Assembly (NCBI GenBank): GCA_023409675.1
Contig: JAEYRC010000102.1
Span: 1 to 26,276 of the forward strand
Reading direction: 5' to 3'
From: Bacteroidota bacterium
Lineage (GTDB): Bacteria; Bacteroidota; Bacteroidia; Chitinophagales; Chitinophagaceae
Length of the DNA stretch: 26,276 nt
Both the position numbers and the translations under genes were made by a program. Every line of letters begins with the position of its first letter. Positions within the stretch are counted from its first letter, which is position 1. This document shows, piece after piece, positions 8,364 to 16,185 of this stretch. A model generated the notes under the pieces. It saw nothing but the letters and a program-made list of their open reading frames with translations. It searched no databases and was not told the origin of the DNA.

Positions 8364-8371
8364 TATCTTTG
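8364..8371 (+). promoter_or_regulatory. -7 promoter element of the purine nucleoside phosphorylase gene
   Basis: TATCTTTG is an exact TAnnTTTG match 27 bases before the ATG at 8399. It overlaps the in-frame TTG at 8369-8371. That TTG therefore lies in the promoter and cannot be the translation start. Confidence 0.55.
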
Positions 8372-8398
8372 CCCACTAATCATTATTTAAGGGGAAGC

Positions 8399-9220
8399 AT
8401 GCAGGACTTAATGAAGCGTATCACCGAAGCGGTGGAATATATCCGACAACATAACAGCAGCAGCCCGCAGGCCGGAATAATTCTGGGGAGCGGACTGGGT
8501 AATTTCGCGACACAGATCAAAGTGGAAACAGAAATTCCCTATGCGGAGATTCCTCATTTTCCCGTATCAACGGTAGAGGGTCATTCCGGCAAACTGATTC
8601 TGGGTACCATAGCCGGAAAGCGGATCGTTGCTATGTCAGGGCGATTCCATTTTTATGAGGGATATAGCGCCGCGGATGTGGTATTTCCGATCCGGGTAAT
8701 GAAATTTTTGGGTATAGAAGTGCTGCTGATTTCCAATGCGGCAGGAAGTGTCAATCCGGCATATGCGGTGGGCGACCTGGTAGTTATTCATGATCACATC
8801 AGCTTCGCGGTGCCCAATCCATTACTGGGTCCCAATATTCAGGAACTTGGTCCGCGCTTTCCCGATATGAGTGAACCCTATAAGAAAGCGCTGATCAACC
8901 AGGTAAAAGCCATTGCCGCCGACCAGCAGATTACCCTTCATGAAGGGGTTTATTTTGGAGTTACCGGACCTACCTTCGAAACCCGGGCCGAATATAAAAT
9001 GATTCATACCCTTGGGGGTGATGTGGTAGGCATGAGTACCGTGCAGGAAGTCATCACTGCCGTGCATATGGGGCTGCCCGTAGTGGCGGTGAGCATCGTT
9101 ACTGACATTGGAATTCGTGAGGAAAATAACATTATTACCCACCAGGAAGTGCTTGAAGCCGCCGCGTTGGCGGAACCAAAACTGACCACAATATTCACCC
9201 GGCTGCTGGCAGAATTGTGA
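8399..9220 (+). CDS. Purine nucleoside phosphorylase, trimeric PNP-I family
   Basis: 273 residues from the ATG at 8399. Cytoplasmic purine-salvage enzyme that phosphorolyses purine nucleosides to base plus (deoxy)ribose-1-phosphate. Family motifs are phosphate-binding ILGSGLGNF at 28-36, EGHSGKL at 60-66, MSGRFHFYEGY at 79-89, SNAAGSVN at 112-119, and the base/sugar pocket TGPTFETRAEY at 189-199 (E194) with GMSTVQE at 211-217. At the position matching human N243 there is an aspartate, D236, in SIVTDIG. An in-frame TTG at 8369 would add ten residues, but it overlaps the -7 promoter box; the chosen ATG has AAGGGGAAG just upstream. The porin gene follows after 49 bases, a neighbourhood I recall from other Bacteroidota. 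Confidence 0.93.
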   Translation: MQDLMKRITEAVEYIRQHNSSSPQAGIILGSGLGNFATQIKVETEIPYAEIPHFPVSTVEGHSGKLILGTIAGKRIVAMSGRFHFYEGYSAADVVFPIRVMKFLGIEVLLISNAAGSVNPAYAVGDLVVIHDHISFAVPNPLLGPNIQELGPRFPDMSEPYKKALINQVKAIAADQQITLHEGVYFGVTGPTFETRAEYKMIHTLGGDVVGMSTVQEVITAVHMGLPVVAVSIVTDIGIREENNIITHQEVLEAAALAEPKLTTIFTRLLAEL

Positions 9221-9269
9221 TCAGTGAATTCGCAGAACCATGTTCAGCAGTTTTAGAAAATAATATCAG

Positions 9270-11294
9270 TTGGCGTTGAAACGATCATTGAAAGTACTGT
9301 TGATTTGTCTTATAGGTTTGCTGCTGGCAGATGAATTGCTGGCACAGAATCCTATGCGCAGAATGCCGGGGGCGGGAAACCGTTTTGGCCGTACAACCAC
9401 CGGAGAGGGTGATACCCTGGCAACACGAACCGGACTGGAAGATTCGATCACCATCAATTTCAGGTTTCTGGATACCACCCGGCTGATGAAATTCGATTCT
9501 TCTGTTATGGATTTCAGTAAGAAGATTCCACTTGCATGGGATCAGGTGCATCTGGGTAACCTGGGAACTGCCACACGAAACCTGCAGTTCAGTCCATTGT
9601 TACGATCGGGTTGGGATAACGGCACCCATGCGTTTGATAATTACAATTTCACGGTAGGGGAAACCCGTTTTTACAATACCACCAGGCCTTATTCCGAGCT
9701 TGGATATATGCTGGGTAGTCAGGCCGAACAGCTTATTTCCATGATGCATACCCAAAACCTGATGCCCAACTGGAACATGGCCGCTGAATACCGGCTGATG
9801 AATTCTTCCGGATTTTTTCAGAACCAGAACATCAATCACAACAATTACCGCATCAGTTCGTGGTACCAATCGAAGAATAAACGCTATCAGAACTTTGTTA
9901 TCATCCTTGGCAATAAACTGCAGTCGGGCGAAAACGGGGGCATACTTCAGGACAGCAATTACCTGGATAATGTGGCCTTTGATGAGCGAATGAATATTCC
10001 CACAAATATCGGTATGTCGGCTACCGGTACACGAAATTTTTTCAGCAGCAATGTTTCTACCGGATCAAAATATACCAATGCTACATTCTTACTCCGGCAG
10101 CAGTATGACCTGGGTCAGAAAGATTCGCTGGTAACCGACTCGCTGGTTATTCCGTTATTTTATCCCCGGCTACGACTCGAACACAGCATCGCCTATAAAA
10201 CCTATAAATACCGCTTCAATGATGAAAATGCGGACTCGCTTTATTATGCAAACCGCTATGGAATAACGGATACTACAGGACGAATTTTTGTACAGGACCA
10301 CTGGAAAGAATTGCTCAATGATTTTTCCATTTACCAGTTTCCGGATGCGAAAAATCCCCTGCAGTATGTGAAGGCTGGGGCTGCCTTTCAACAGCTTACC
10401 GGTATTTTCGATACGGGTGCACTGAAGCGCAATTTTTATAATTTCTATGTGCATGGCGAATACCGAAATAAAACCAGGAACCAGAAGTGGGATATTGAAG
10501 CCAACGGAAATTTTTATATCAGCGGCCTTAATGCGGGTGACTACGATGCCCTGATCAGCCTGAAACGCTTTGTCAGCCGGCAGATCGGATACCTGCAGAT
10601 CGGATTTCAGAATGTGAACCGAACACCTTCGTTTATTTTCGATGAACAGAGTAGTTTTTATACTTACGACAATACCACTGATTTCAATAAGGAAAATACC
10701 ATTCATCTCTTTGGCTCGCTGGATCAGCCGGTCAGGAACTTCCGGTTGTCGGGAAGCTATTTTATGCTGAACAATTATACCTACCACCGCGACTGGCATG
10801 TACCTGCTCAGGCAACAGCGTTGTTCAATGTTCTTCGGATAACAGCGGATAAACGATTTGCTATTGGTAAGAAAGGGTTTAACTGGAAAACCCGCGTGGT
10901 GTTGCAGCAAAAAGCGGGCGATGCTCCCATTAATCTACCCCTCATCCTTACCCGAAACCAGGTGGGCTATGATGGAAATCTGGGATTCAAAAATCTGCTG
11001 ATAAGTATGGGGCTTGAATTACGTTATTTTACGCCCTATAAGGCAAATAATTATTCACCATTAAATGGTCAGTTCTTTTATCAGGATTCCATAACCGTGA
11101 AGATGAAAGTTCCCGAGGTGACCGCTTATATACATCTGCGGATAAAAAGTTTTACCGCTTATTTCAGGGCTGAGAACCTGAATACCTTTGATGTATCCCG
11201 GGGAGGATTTTACAATAACAATATTCTTACTCCGGGTTATCCTTATCCGGGTATGCAAATCCGTTTGGGCATATTCTGGGGTTTTGTGAATTAA
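9270..11294 (+). CDS. Putative outer-membrane porin (Porin_10-like)
   Basis: 674 residues. A signal peptide covers about residues 1-25 (KVLLICLIGLLLADELLAQ), followed by a Gly/Arg/Thr-rich linker and a long region dense in aromatic and Asn residues with alternating beta-strand patterns, as in the Bacteroidota putative-porin family (LGNLGTATRNLQF, YSELGYMLGSQAEQL). The C-terminal strand ends in MQIRLGIFWGFVN. Presumed role is outer-membrane diffusion; the substrate is unknown. No ATG is available: an in-frame TAA at 9261-9263 closes the frame, so the start must be TTG at 9270, 9276 or 9288. All three keep a workable signal peptide; 9276 gives the shorter MKRSLK-type start. It lies 49 bases after the phosphorylase gene and is probably co-transcribed. 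Confidence 0.85.
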   Translation: MALKRSLKVLLICLIGLLLADELLAQNPMRRMPGAGNRFGRTTTGEGDTLATRTGLEDSITINFRFLDTTRLMKFDSSVMDFSKKIPLAWDQVHLGNLGTATRNLQFSPLLRSGWDNGTHAFDNYNFTVGETRFYNTTRPYSELGYMLGSQAEQLISMMHTQNLMPNWNMAAEYRLMNSSGFFQNQNINHNNYRISSWYQSKNKRYQNFVIILGNKLQSGENGGILQDSNYLDNVAFDERMNIPTNIGMSATGTRNFFSSNVSTGSKYTNATFLLRQQYDLGQKDSLVTDSLVIPLFYPRLRLEHSIAYKTYKYRFNDENADSLYYANRYGITDTTGRIFVQDHWKELLNDFSIYQFPDAKNPLQYVKAGAAFQQLTGIFDTGALKRNFYNFYVHGEYRNKTRNQKWDIEANGNFYISGLNAGDYDALISLKRFVSRQIGYLQIGFQNVNRTPSFIFDEQSSFYTYDNTTDFNKENTIHLFGSLDQPVRNFRLSGSYFMLNNYTYHRDWHVPAQATALFNVLRITADKRFAIGKKGFNWKTRVVLQQKAGDAPINLPLILTRNQVGYDGNLGFKNLLISMGLELRYFTPYKANNYSPLNGQFFYQDSITVKMKVPEVTAYIHLRIKSFTAYFRAENLNTFDVSRGGFYNNNILTPGYPYPGMQIRLGIFWGFVN

Positions 11295-11298
11295 GGTG

Positions 11299-11328
11299 TT
11301 TTGTAGTATGTTTTTTGCTGTATACTTA
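11299..11328 (+). promoter_or_regulatory. Weak putative promoter of the cysteine-rich protein gene
   Basis: TTTTG at 11299-11303 and TATACTTA at 11321-11328, 17 bases apart, loosely match the TTG/TAnnTTTG layout. They lie 12 bases before the ATG. The spacer is short and the -7 box has two mismatches. Confidence 0.28.
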
Positions 11329-11340
11329 TAAACAGCCGTT

Positions 11341-11718
11341 ATGGATAAAAAGATCCTTAAGGAGTGTATCAGCACTTGTAATCGCTGTGCCGCACTATGC
11401 ACTGATGCTGTAGCGATCTGCCTGCAACGGGATGGAGTAGGAGACCTGACCCGATTTATGCGTGCAGCGATGGAATGCTCCGCCATGTGCAGGGCAACTG
11501 CTGAAATGTTAGCCCTTGAAAGCGCTTTCGCCCCTGATCTGTGTAAACTGTGTGCTGATATTTGTAAAAATTGCGCCGATGAATATCAGGCTTTGATAAT
11601 TCCGGATAAAAGCTTTTTGTACGACTGCTCCGAACAATGCCGCTTAGCCGCCAGAACCTGCATGATCATGTTTTCAGAAGATTCAGCTCTCCCCGGAATA
11701 CCCCAGATGACCGTCTGA
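11341..11718 (+). CDS. Four-helix-bundle copper-binding (Csp/DUF326-like) cysteine-rich protein
   Basis: 125 residues with 14 cysteines at 9, 13, 16, 20, 27, 46, 50, 68, 71, 75, 78, 96, 100 and 107, spaced mainly 3-4 apart along four predicted amphipathic helices. This is the pattern of Csp copper-storage proteins, whose cysteines line the core of a helix bundle and bind many Cu(I) ions. There is no signal peptide, so it should be cytosolic like Csp3. It contains no histidine at all, although characterised Csp proteins use histidines at the bundle mouth. It is followed by a TonB-dependent receptor whose promoter carries a metal-regulator-like palindrome. Copper as the ligand is family inference. 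Confidence 0.83.
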   Translation: MDKKILKECISTCNRCAALCTDAVAICLQRDGVGDLTRFMRAAMECSAMCRATAEMLALESAFAPDLCKLCADICKNCADEYQALIIPDKSFLYDCSEQCRLAARTCMIMFSEDSALPGIPQMTV

Positions 11719-11808
11719 GTCGCTCTGGACAACTATTCCTTTTCGTTGATCGCGAATAAAAAATGTCCTGGTTATTTAAATCTATATGAAAGAATTCCGG
11801 ATTTCTTC

Positions 11809-11816
11809 TATATTTG
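11809..11816 (+). promoter_or_regulatory. -7 promoter element of the TonB-dependent receptor gene
   Basis: TATATTTG matches TAnnTTTG exactly, 44 bases before the ATG at 11861. The expected transcription start, about 7 bases downstream, falls at the left edge of the palindrome at 11823-11838. No good -33 TTG is visible. Confidence 0.55.
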
Positions 11817-11822
11817 CTTAAA

Positions 11823-11838
11823 TTTAGACATGTCTAAA
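11823..11838 (+). promoter_or_regulatory. Perfect 16-bp palindromic operator candidate
   Basis: TTTAGACATGTCTAAA is identical to its reverse complement. It begins six bases after the -7 box, so a bound protein would block transcription initiation. Its size, symmetry and TTTAG/CTAAA ends resemble operators of DtxR/MntR-family metal-dependent repressors. The regulator itself is not in the window, so the family assignment is inference. Confidence 0.6.
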
Positions 11839-11860
11839 AATATTATTAAGCTTGTATAAA

Positions 11861-14143
11861 ATGAAGCAAATCCTGTTATTGTTCTCAATGGTTGTGCTAT
11901 GGCTGCCTGGTAGTGCCCAGATGGTGAAAATAGAAATTCAGGATGCTACCGATGGTACTCCGGTTGCCGGTGCATCGCTGGTATATGCTGAACGTCAGCA
12001 TATCGTTAATGAACTGGGATGGATTTACCTGCAATTGTCTGTAGCGAGCTTCGTTAAAGTTACTGCCACCGGCTATCAACAGCAGGTGGTCAATTTCCCC
12101 CTAAGCGATTCGGTATGGAAAGTCAGGTTGAAGCGATTGGATAATCGCCTGGATGAGGTTGTGGTTACCGGTACCATGCGGGCGGTTAGCCGTTCGAAAA
12201 GTCCGGTACCGGTAGAGATCTACACTCCGAAATTCTTTATTAAAAATCCCACACCGGCCCTTTTTGATGCCCTGCAACTGGTTAATGGCATTCGTCCGCA
12301 GTTGAACTGTAATATCTGTAACACTGGTGATATTCACATCAATGGACTGGAAGGCGCGTATACTACCATACTCATCGATGGAATGCCCATCGTCAGCAGC
12401 CTGGCTTCTGTTTATGGCCTCTCAGGAATACCGAATTCAATGGTAGAACGGATCGAGGTGGTGAAAGGTCCGGCTTCTTCCTTATATGGCTCTGAAGCTA
12501 TTGGGGGATTGATCAACGTTATAACGAAAAGTCCGGGTAAAGCCCCCCGGCTATCCCTCGATGTTTCGGCTACAAGCTGGGAGGAATATTCCGCTGATCT
12601 TGGGGTACGATACGCGATCGGCTCCCGGGTTACCGCACTATCTTCCGTAAGTCTGTTCAATTACAGCCGTCCGAAAGATTCAAATCAGGATAATTTTACG
12701 GATGTAACCTTGCAGAAGCGCATTTCTGTATTTAATAAATTTTTATTCCGGCGCAAAGAAAACAGGCTGTCATCGCTTGCGCTGCGGTATATATACGAAG
12801 ACCGCTGGGGAGGTGAAATGAACTGGAAACCGTTGTTTCGCGGCACAGACAGTGTGTATGGTGAACAGGCTACAACTTCACGAATTGAAATGATCGGCAC
12901 CTATCAGTTGCCGGTCAGGGAAAAGATGCTTTTCTCCTGGTCATTGAATTCGCATGATCAGCGTTCAGCATATGGTACGATGCTGTTCAATGCCCGTCAG
13001 CAAACGGCTTTCGCGCAGTTAACCTGGGATAAGGCCATTGGTGAACATCACCTCCTGTTGGCCGGTATCACCAGCCGCTATACCTGGTATGATGATAATA
13101 CCGCCGCTACTGCCGATACGATACATCACACCAGTATCCCGGAAAAAGTATTATTGCCGGGAATATTTTTACAGGCAGAAGTTCAGCCCGCCAGGGCGCA
13201 CACCCTGCTTGGGGGCATCCGTTTCGATCACGACAGTCGTCATGGCATTATTATAACTCCACGATTTGCGTGGAAGGCAGCCATTTCTGAACAGGATATC
13301 CTGCGGCTTAATGCAGGTACCGGGTTCAGGGTAGTGAACATTTTTACGGAAGATCATGCAGCGCTCACCGGTGCCCGATCCATCGTTTTTGCAGAAGCCC
13401 TTCGCCCGGAGAAAAGCATAAATGTGAACCTGAATTATGTCCGGAATATCACTTTTACGGGGGGATGGCTCAACCTCGATTTCTCTGTATGGTATACCCG
13501 CTTCTCGAATAAAATAATTCCGGATTACACCACCAATACGAATCAGATCATATATGATAACCTTGATGGTTATGCGATATCCCGGGGTATTACCCTGAAT
13601 TCCGAACTTGCGGTTGGATCTTACCTGCGCTTAACCCTTGGCGGTACATTAATGGATGTGTTTAACCATCCCGGTAAAACCAGCCCGGATGGAATAAAAC
13701 AACGCCAGTTACTGACCGAACGCTGGACATCCACCTGGGCCCTGTCCTATACCCATCCTACTTCGGGATGGAGTGCGGATTATACCGGCAATATCTATGG
13801 ACCAATGCTACTGCCGCTGTTATCGGAAGAGGATCCCCGCCCGGGAAAGTCGCCAGTATGGAGTATTCAGAATATCCAGCTTACCAAAAAAATGTCGTCA
13901 GGATGGTCTGTTTATGGTGGAATAAAAAACCTGCTCAATTTCACCCCTGCCCGGAATGTACCTTTTCTTCTGGCCCGTGCGCACGACCCTTTCGACAAAA
14001 AGGTAGAGTTTTCGCCGGAAGGTAAGCCAATGATCACAGCTGAAAATCCATACGGACTGAGCTTTGATCCCGGTTATGCTTATGCGCCCAACCAGGGTAT
14101 ACGCGGATTTATTGGAGTGAGGTGGATGTTCAATCCTGAATAA
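11861..14143 (+). CDS. TonB-dependent outer-membrane receptor with N-terminal carboxypeptidase-like domain
   Basis: 760 residues from the ATG at 11861. It imports a ligand across the outer membrane using TonB-transmitted energy. A signal peptide (1-20, cleavage near SAQ) is followed by a carboxypeptidase-regulatory-like beta domain (about 21-95), a likely TonB box in DEVVVTG at 98-104, a plug domain (about 110-225, with GIPNSMVERIEVVKGPASSLYGSEAIGG-type features at 189-216), and a 22-stranded-type barrel to the C-terminus. The plug contains a CNIC pair at C150 and C153 before INGLEGAYTTILIDG. An in-frame TTG at 11852 would add three residues, but the ATG gives a standard signal peptide. The ligand is unknown; the promoter palindrome and the neighbouring cysteine-rich protein suggest a metal or metal chelate. 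Confidence 0.9.
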   Translation: MKQILLLFSMVVLWLPGSAQMVKIEIQDATDGTPVAGASLVYAERQHIVNELGWIYLQLSVASFVKVTATGYQQQVVNFPLSDSVWKVRLKRLDNRLDEVVVTGTMRAVSRSKSPVPVEIYTPKFFIKNPTPALFDALQLVNGIRPQLNCNICNTGDIHINGLEGAYTTILIDGMPIVSSLASVYGLSGIPNSMVERIEVVKGPASSLYGSEAIGGLINVITKSPGKAPRLSLDVSATSWEEYSADLGVRYAIGSRVTALSSVSLFNYSRPKDSNQDNFTDVTLQKRISVFNKFLFRRKENRLSSLALRYIYEDRWGGEMNWKPLFRGTDSVYGEQATTSRIEMIGTYQLPVREKMLFSWSLNSHDQRSAYGTMLFNARQQTAFAQLTWDKAIGEHHLLLAGITSRYTWYDDNTAATADTIHHTSIPEKVLLPGIFLQAEVQPARAHTLLGGIRFDHDSRHGIIITPRFAWKAAISEQDILRLNAGTGFRVVNIFTEDHAALTGARSIVFAEALRPEKSINVNLNYVRNITFTGGWLNLDFSVWYTRFSNKIIPDYTTNTNQIIYDNLDGYAISRGITLNSELAVGSYLRLTLGGTLMDVFNHPGKTSPDGIKQRQLLTERWTSTWALSYTHPTSGWSADYTGNIYGPMLLPLLSEEDPRPGKSPVWSIQNIQLTKKMSSGWSVYGGIKNLLNFTPARNVPFLLARAHDPFDKKVEFSPEGKPMITAENPYGLSFDPGYAYAPNQGIRGFIGVRWMFNPE

Positions 14144-14265
14144 TTTCTAATCAACTCAATTTTTTTTCAGGTTTTCCGTTTAGGGATCAGTAAAGTATAC
14201 CCGTATTTTTCAATATCGCTACCAGGCATTTGTGAAATAGAGTATACTTGTAAAAATCTAACCCA

Positions 14266-14883
14266 ATGAAGAAAGCCTTTAGTCTGGCCCTTGCCGTTAT
14301 GGCAATGCTGCCCCTTTGTGCGCAATTTAAATTACTAAGCAGGGTGAATACACCCGTAGCGGAAAAAGTAAACCCCGCTTTTTCCAAAAGCCTTGAATCG
14401 GTATTGCTTGATTTTCCTTATGGATTCAGGAATATTTCAGGCGACCTTCTCCTCGCCCAGGGTGAAGTTGAACAGTATGTTTCTACAATAAGTTTACCGG
14501 GAGCGGAATCCTGTATCATTGGCCGGTACCATTCTGTTCGGGATACAACCCTGTCGTGGCAGGCTGTTATGTTCCGGGATGAAGATTTTCAAACCGCAGC
14601 CAAAGAATATAAAAGCCTGTTCAAACAACTGAAGGGAAGCGCTGTTAAAGTGGTAGACGGAAGTCTCCTTTATCTGGAAGGAAATCTTACCGCTCCTCTG
14701 GAAGAGGAAGATTTTACGGTAACAACCTTACGCTTCGGTATCAGTGATCCGCGGTACCGCGAATTCAAAGTTGAATTGGAAATGCTGTATAAAATGCCCG
14801 AATGGGTTATCAATATCAATATGATCAGCCGGAAGAACGATGCTGATGTCAGGCCCGACTGGATGACCAGCGGCGGCCGCTGA
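14266..14883 (+). CDS. Secreted protein of unknown function
   Basis: 205 residues. A signal peptide covers about 1-19 (MKKAFSLALAVMAMLPLCA), with probable cleavage before Q20. The mature part is a mixed alpha/beta, acidic protein with no motif I recognise; segments such as GDLLLAQGEVEQYVS and TVTTLRFGISDPRYREFKVELEMLYKMPEW suggest a compact beta-sheet domain. It probably acts in the periplasm. TATACTTG at 14243-14250, one mismatch from TAnnTTTG, lies 15 bases before the ATG, so it may be transcribed separately from the TonB receptor gene. Its stop codon abuts the stop of the convergent ATP-grasp-like gene with no bases between them. Confidence 0.75.
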   Translation: MKKAFSLALAVMAMLPLCAQFKLLSRVNTPVAEKVNPAFSKSLESVLLDFPYGFRNISGDLLLAQGEVEQYVSTISLPGAESCIIGRYHSVRDTTLSWQAVMFRDEDFQTAAKEYKSLFKQLKGSAVKVVDGSLLYLEGNLTAPLEEEDFTVTTLRFGISDPRYREFKVELEMLYKMPEWVININMISRKNDADVRPDWMTSGGR

Positions 14884-16077
14884 TCAGGGAGCAAAGAAGC
14901 AGATACTTCCGCCAACCCAGTCCATATCTTTATTGTACCTCACCCCTATCATTTTTCCTTTGCTTAAACGAGCGAGATTGATGGCGGGCTGGGGTCTTTT
15001 TTTTGTTTCATCCCATAAATACATGATCCGGATTTCCGCTTTGGCCGGTGTATCCGGCGTTTCGACCACCGCGGCATACTGCACTTTTTGCTGCAATATC
15101 CAGTTTTCGGGATCGGGAATACCGGTAATGTCTTCAGCAGTTACATCAATGATCACCCCCTGACCTGCGAAGGAAAATAATGGCTTGAGCACATAGTTTT
15201 CCAAATCATCGGGTACCTGTTTCAATTCATTCAGGAAAAAAGTTCTCGGAACATAAGGATGATGAAGGAAGGGCAGGGTATACTTACTGATCCGGTAAAA
15301 CCAGTCGGGATGCGGTATCCATTCCACATCCAGTTCAGCTGTAATATCTACTGATTGCTTTTTTATTTCAGGATGTGCATTCAGTTCGTCGAATATAACG
15401 CGGTTGTATATCCGCTTAACGGGTTTCAGTTCCCCGTTCCGGGAATAGAATAATTTGTTTCCCTGCCGCACCAGTTCCGTTATGCACACGACGGGTATGC
15501 CAAGCATAGCCGATGTGCAGTAAAAATCGATCCGGGTTTTTTGTTGGTGCGGATGTATTTCAAGAAGTATGACCTCTTCAGGCTGATGATTGCCTAAAAT
15601 TATGTTGCGTAACAATGCTGCATACTGCTCTGCATCGAGGTTTCCCGGATAAGGGCTGAAATTAGCGGGTATGCTGAAATGCTTTTTATAATATTCGGCA
15701 AGCAAAGGCTGAAATCCATACAGGGTAGGGAAGCCCTGCATTTCAATAAGCTGCGGTTCAAGTTCTCCTTCGGAATTCTGACAAATTCCAAAGTCAAAAG
15801 CGATCATCTGGCACCGGCCCAATGAACCAGGCACACGCTCGGCAGGCGGAATACTCCTTTCGGTTTGTCGAACAAACTCAGGGTCGATGATGAGATCGAT
15901 GATGGATTCACAGGCCGACAGCATTTTCTGGCTGAATGCCCTGCTGATAAATAACGGGGTTTCCGCAACCCTGAATTCAATGGCACCGGGATGAGCCGCG
16001 TCAAGATCGTCCAGAAACTCCTGGTATTTCTCTTTGGTAAAACTGTTATTGTACGCTTGTCGAACTGAACTGATCAT
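14884..16077 (-). CDS. ATP-grasp-like ligase of unknown substrate
   Basis: 397 residues, no signal peptide. The C-terminal third has the layout of an ATP-grasp fold related in style to glutathionylspermidine-synthase-type ligases: NYVLKPLFSFAGQGV (candidate ATP-binding Lys), hinge-like WILQQKV, acidic EIRIMYLW, and INLARLSKG followed by GVRYNKDMDWVGG near the end, which could supply the Mg-binding Glu/Asn. Upstream, LIEMQGFPTLYGFQP and IYNRVIFDEL resemble substrate-side motifs of those ligases. Such enzymes join a carboxylate to an amine through an acyl phosphate. It lies 108 bases downstream of a glutamine amidotransferase gene on the same strand, which suggests an ammonia- or amide-forming pair. 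The fold call is by eye and the substrate is unknown. Confidence 0.6.
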   Translation of the reverse strand: MISSVRQAYNNSFTKEKYQEFLDDLDAAHPGAIEFRVAETPLFISRAFSQKMLSACESIIDLIIDPEFVRQTERSIPPAERVPGSLGRCQMIAFDFGICQNSEGELEPQLIEMQGFPTLYGFQPLLAEYYKKHFSIPANFSPYPGNLDAEQYAALLRNIILGNHQPEEVILLEIHPHQQKTRIDFYCTSAMLGIPVVCITELVRQGNKLFYSRNGELKPVKRIYNRVIFDELNAHPEIKKQSVDITAELDVEWIPHPDWFYRISKYTLPFLHHPYVPRTFFLNELKQVPDDLENYVLKPLFSFAGQGVIIDVTAEDITGIPDPENWILQQKVQYAAVVETPDTPAKAEIRIMYLWDETKKRPQPAINLARLSKGKMIGVRYNKDMDWVGGSICFFAP

Positions 16078-16185
16078 AGTCCTGTTTTATCCGGAAGATA
16101 CGAACAGGCGGGATTCTGAATTGAATTTAGTGCTGAAATCTGGATCGATAATAAAAAGAAATTTCAATCAGGCTGTTAAAGATGT

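Noticed and set aside
8369..8398. TTG start extending the phosphorylase by ten residues
   Set aside because: The TTG is part of the -7 promoter box TATCTTTG, and a well-placed ATG with a purine-rich upstream stretch lies at 8399.
10170..10910. 246-codon open frame on the minus strand inside the porin gene
   Set aside because: It lies wholly antisense to a well-supported outer-membrane protein, has no family motif and no start signals; its composition is that of a reversed beta-barrel gene.
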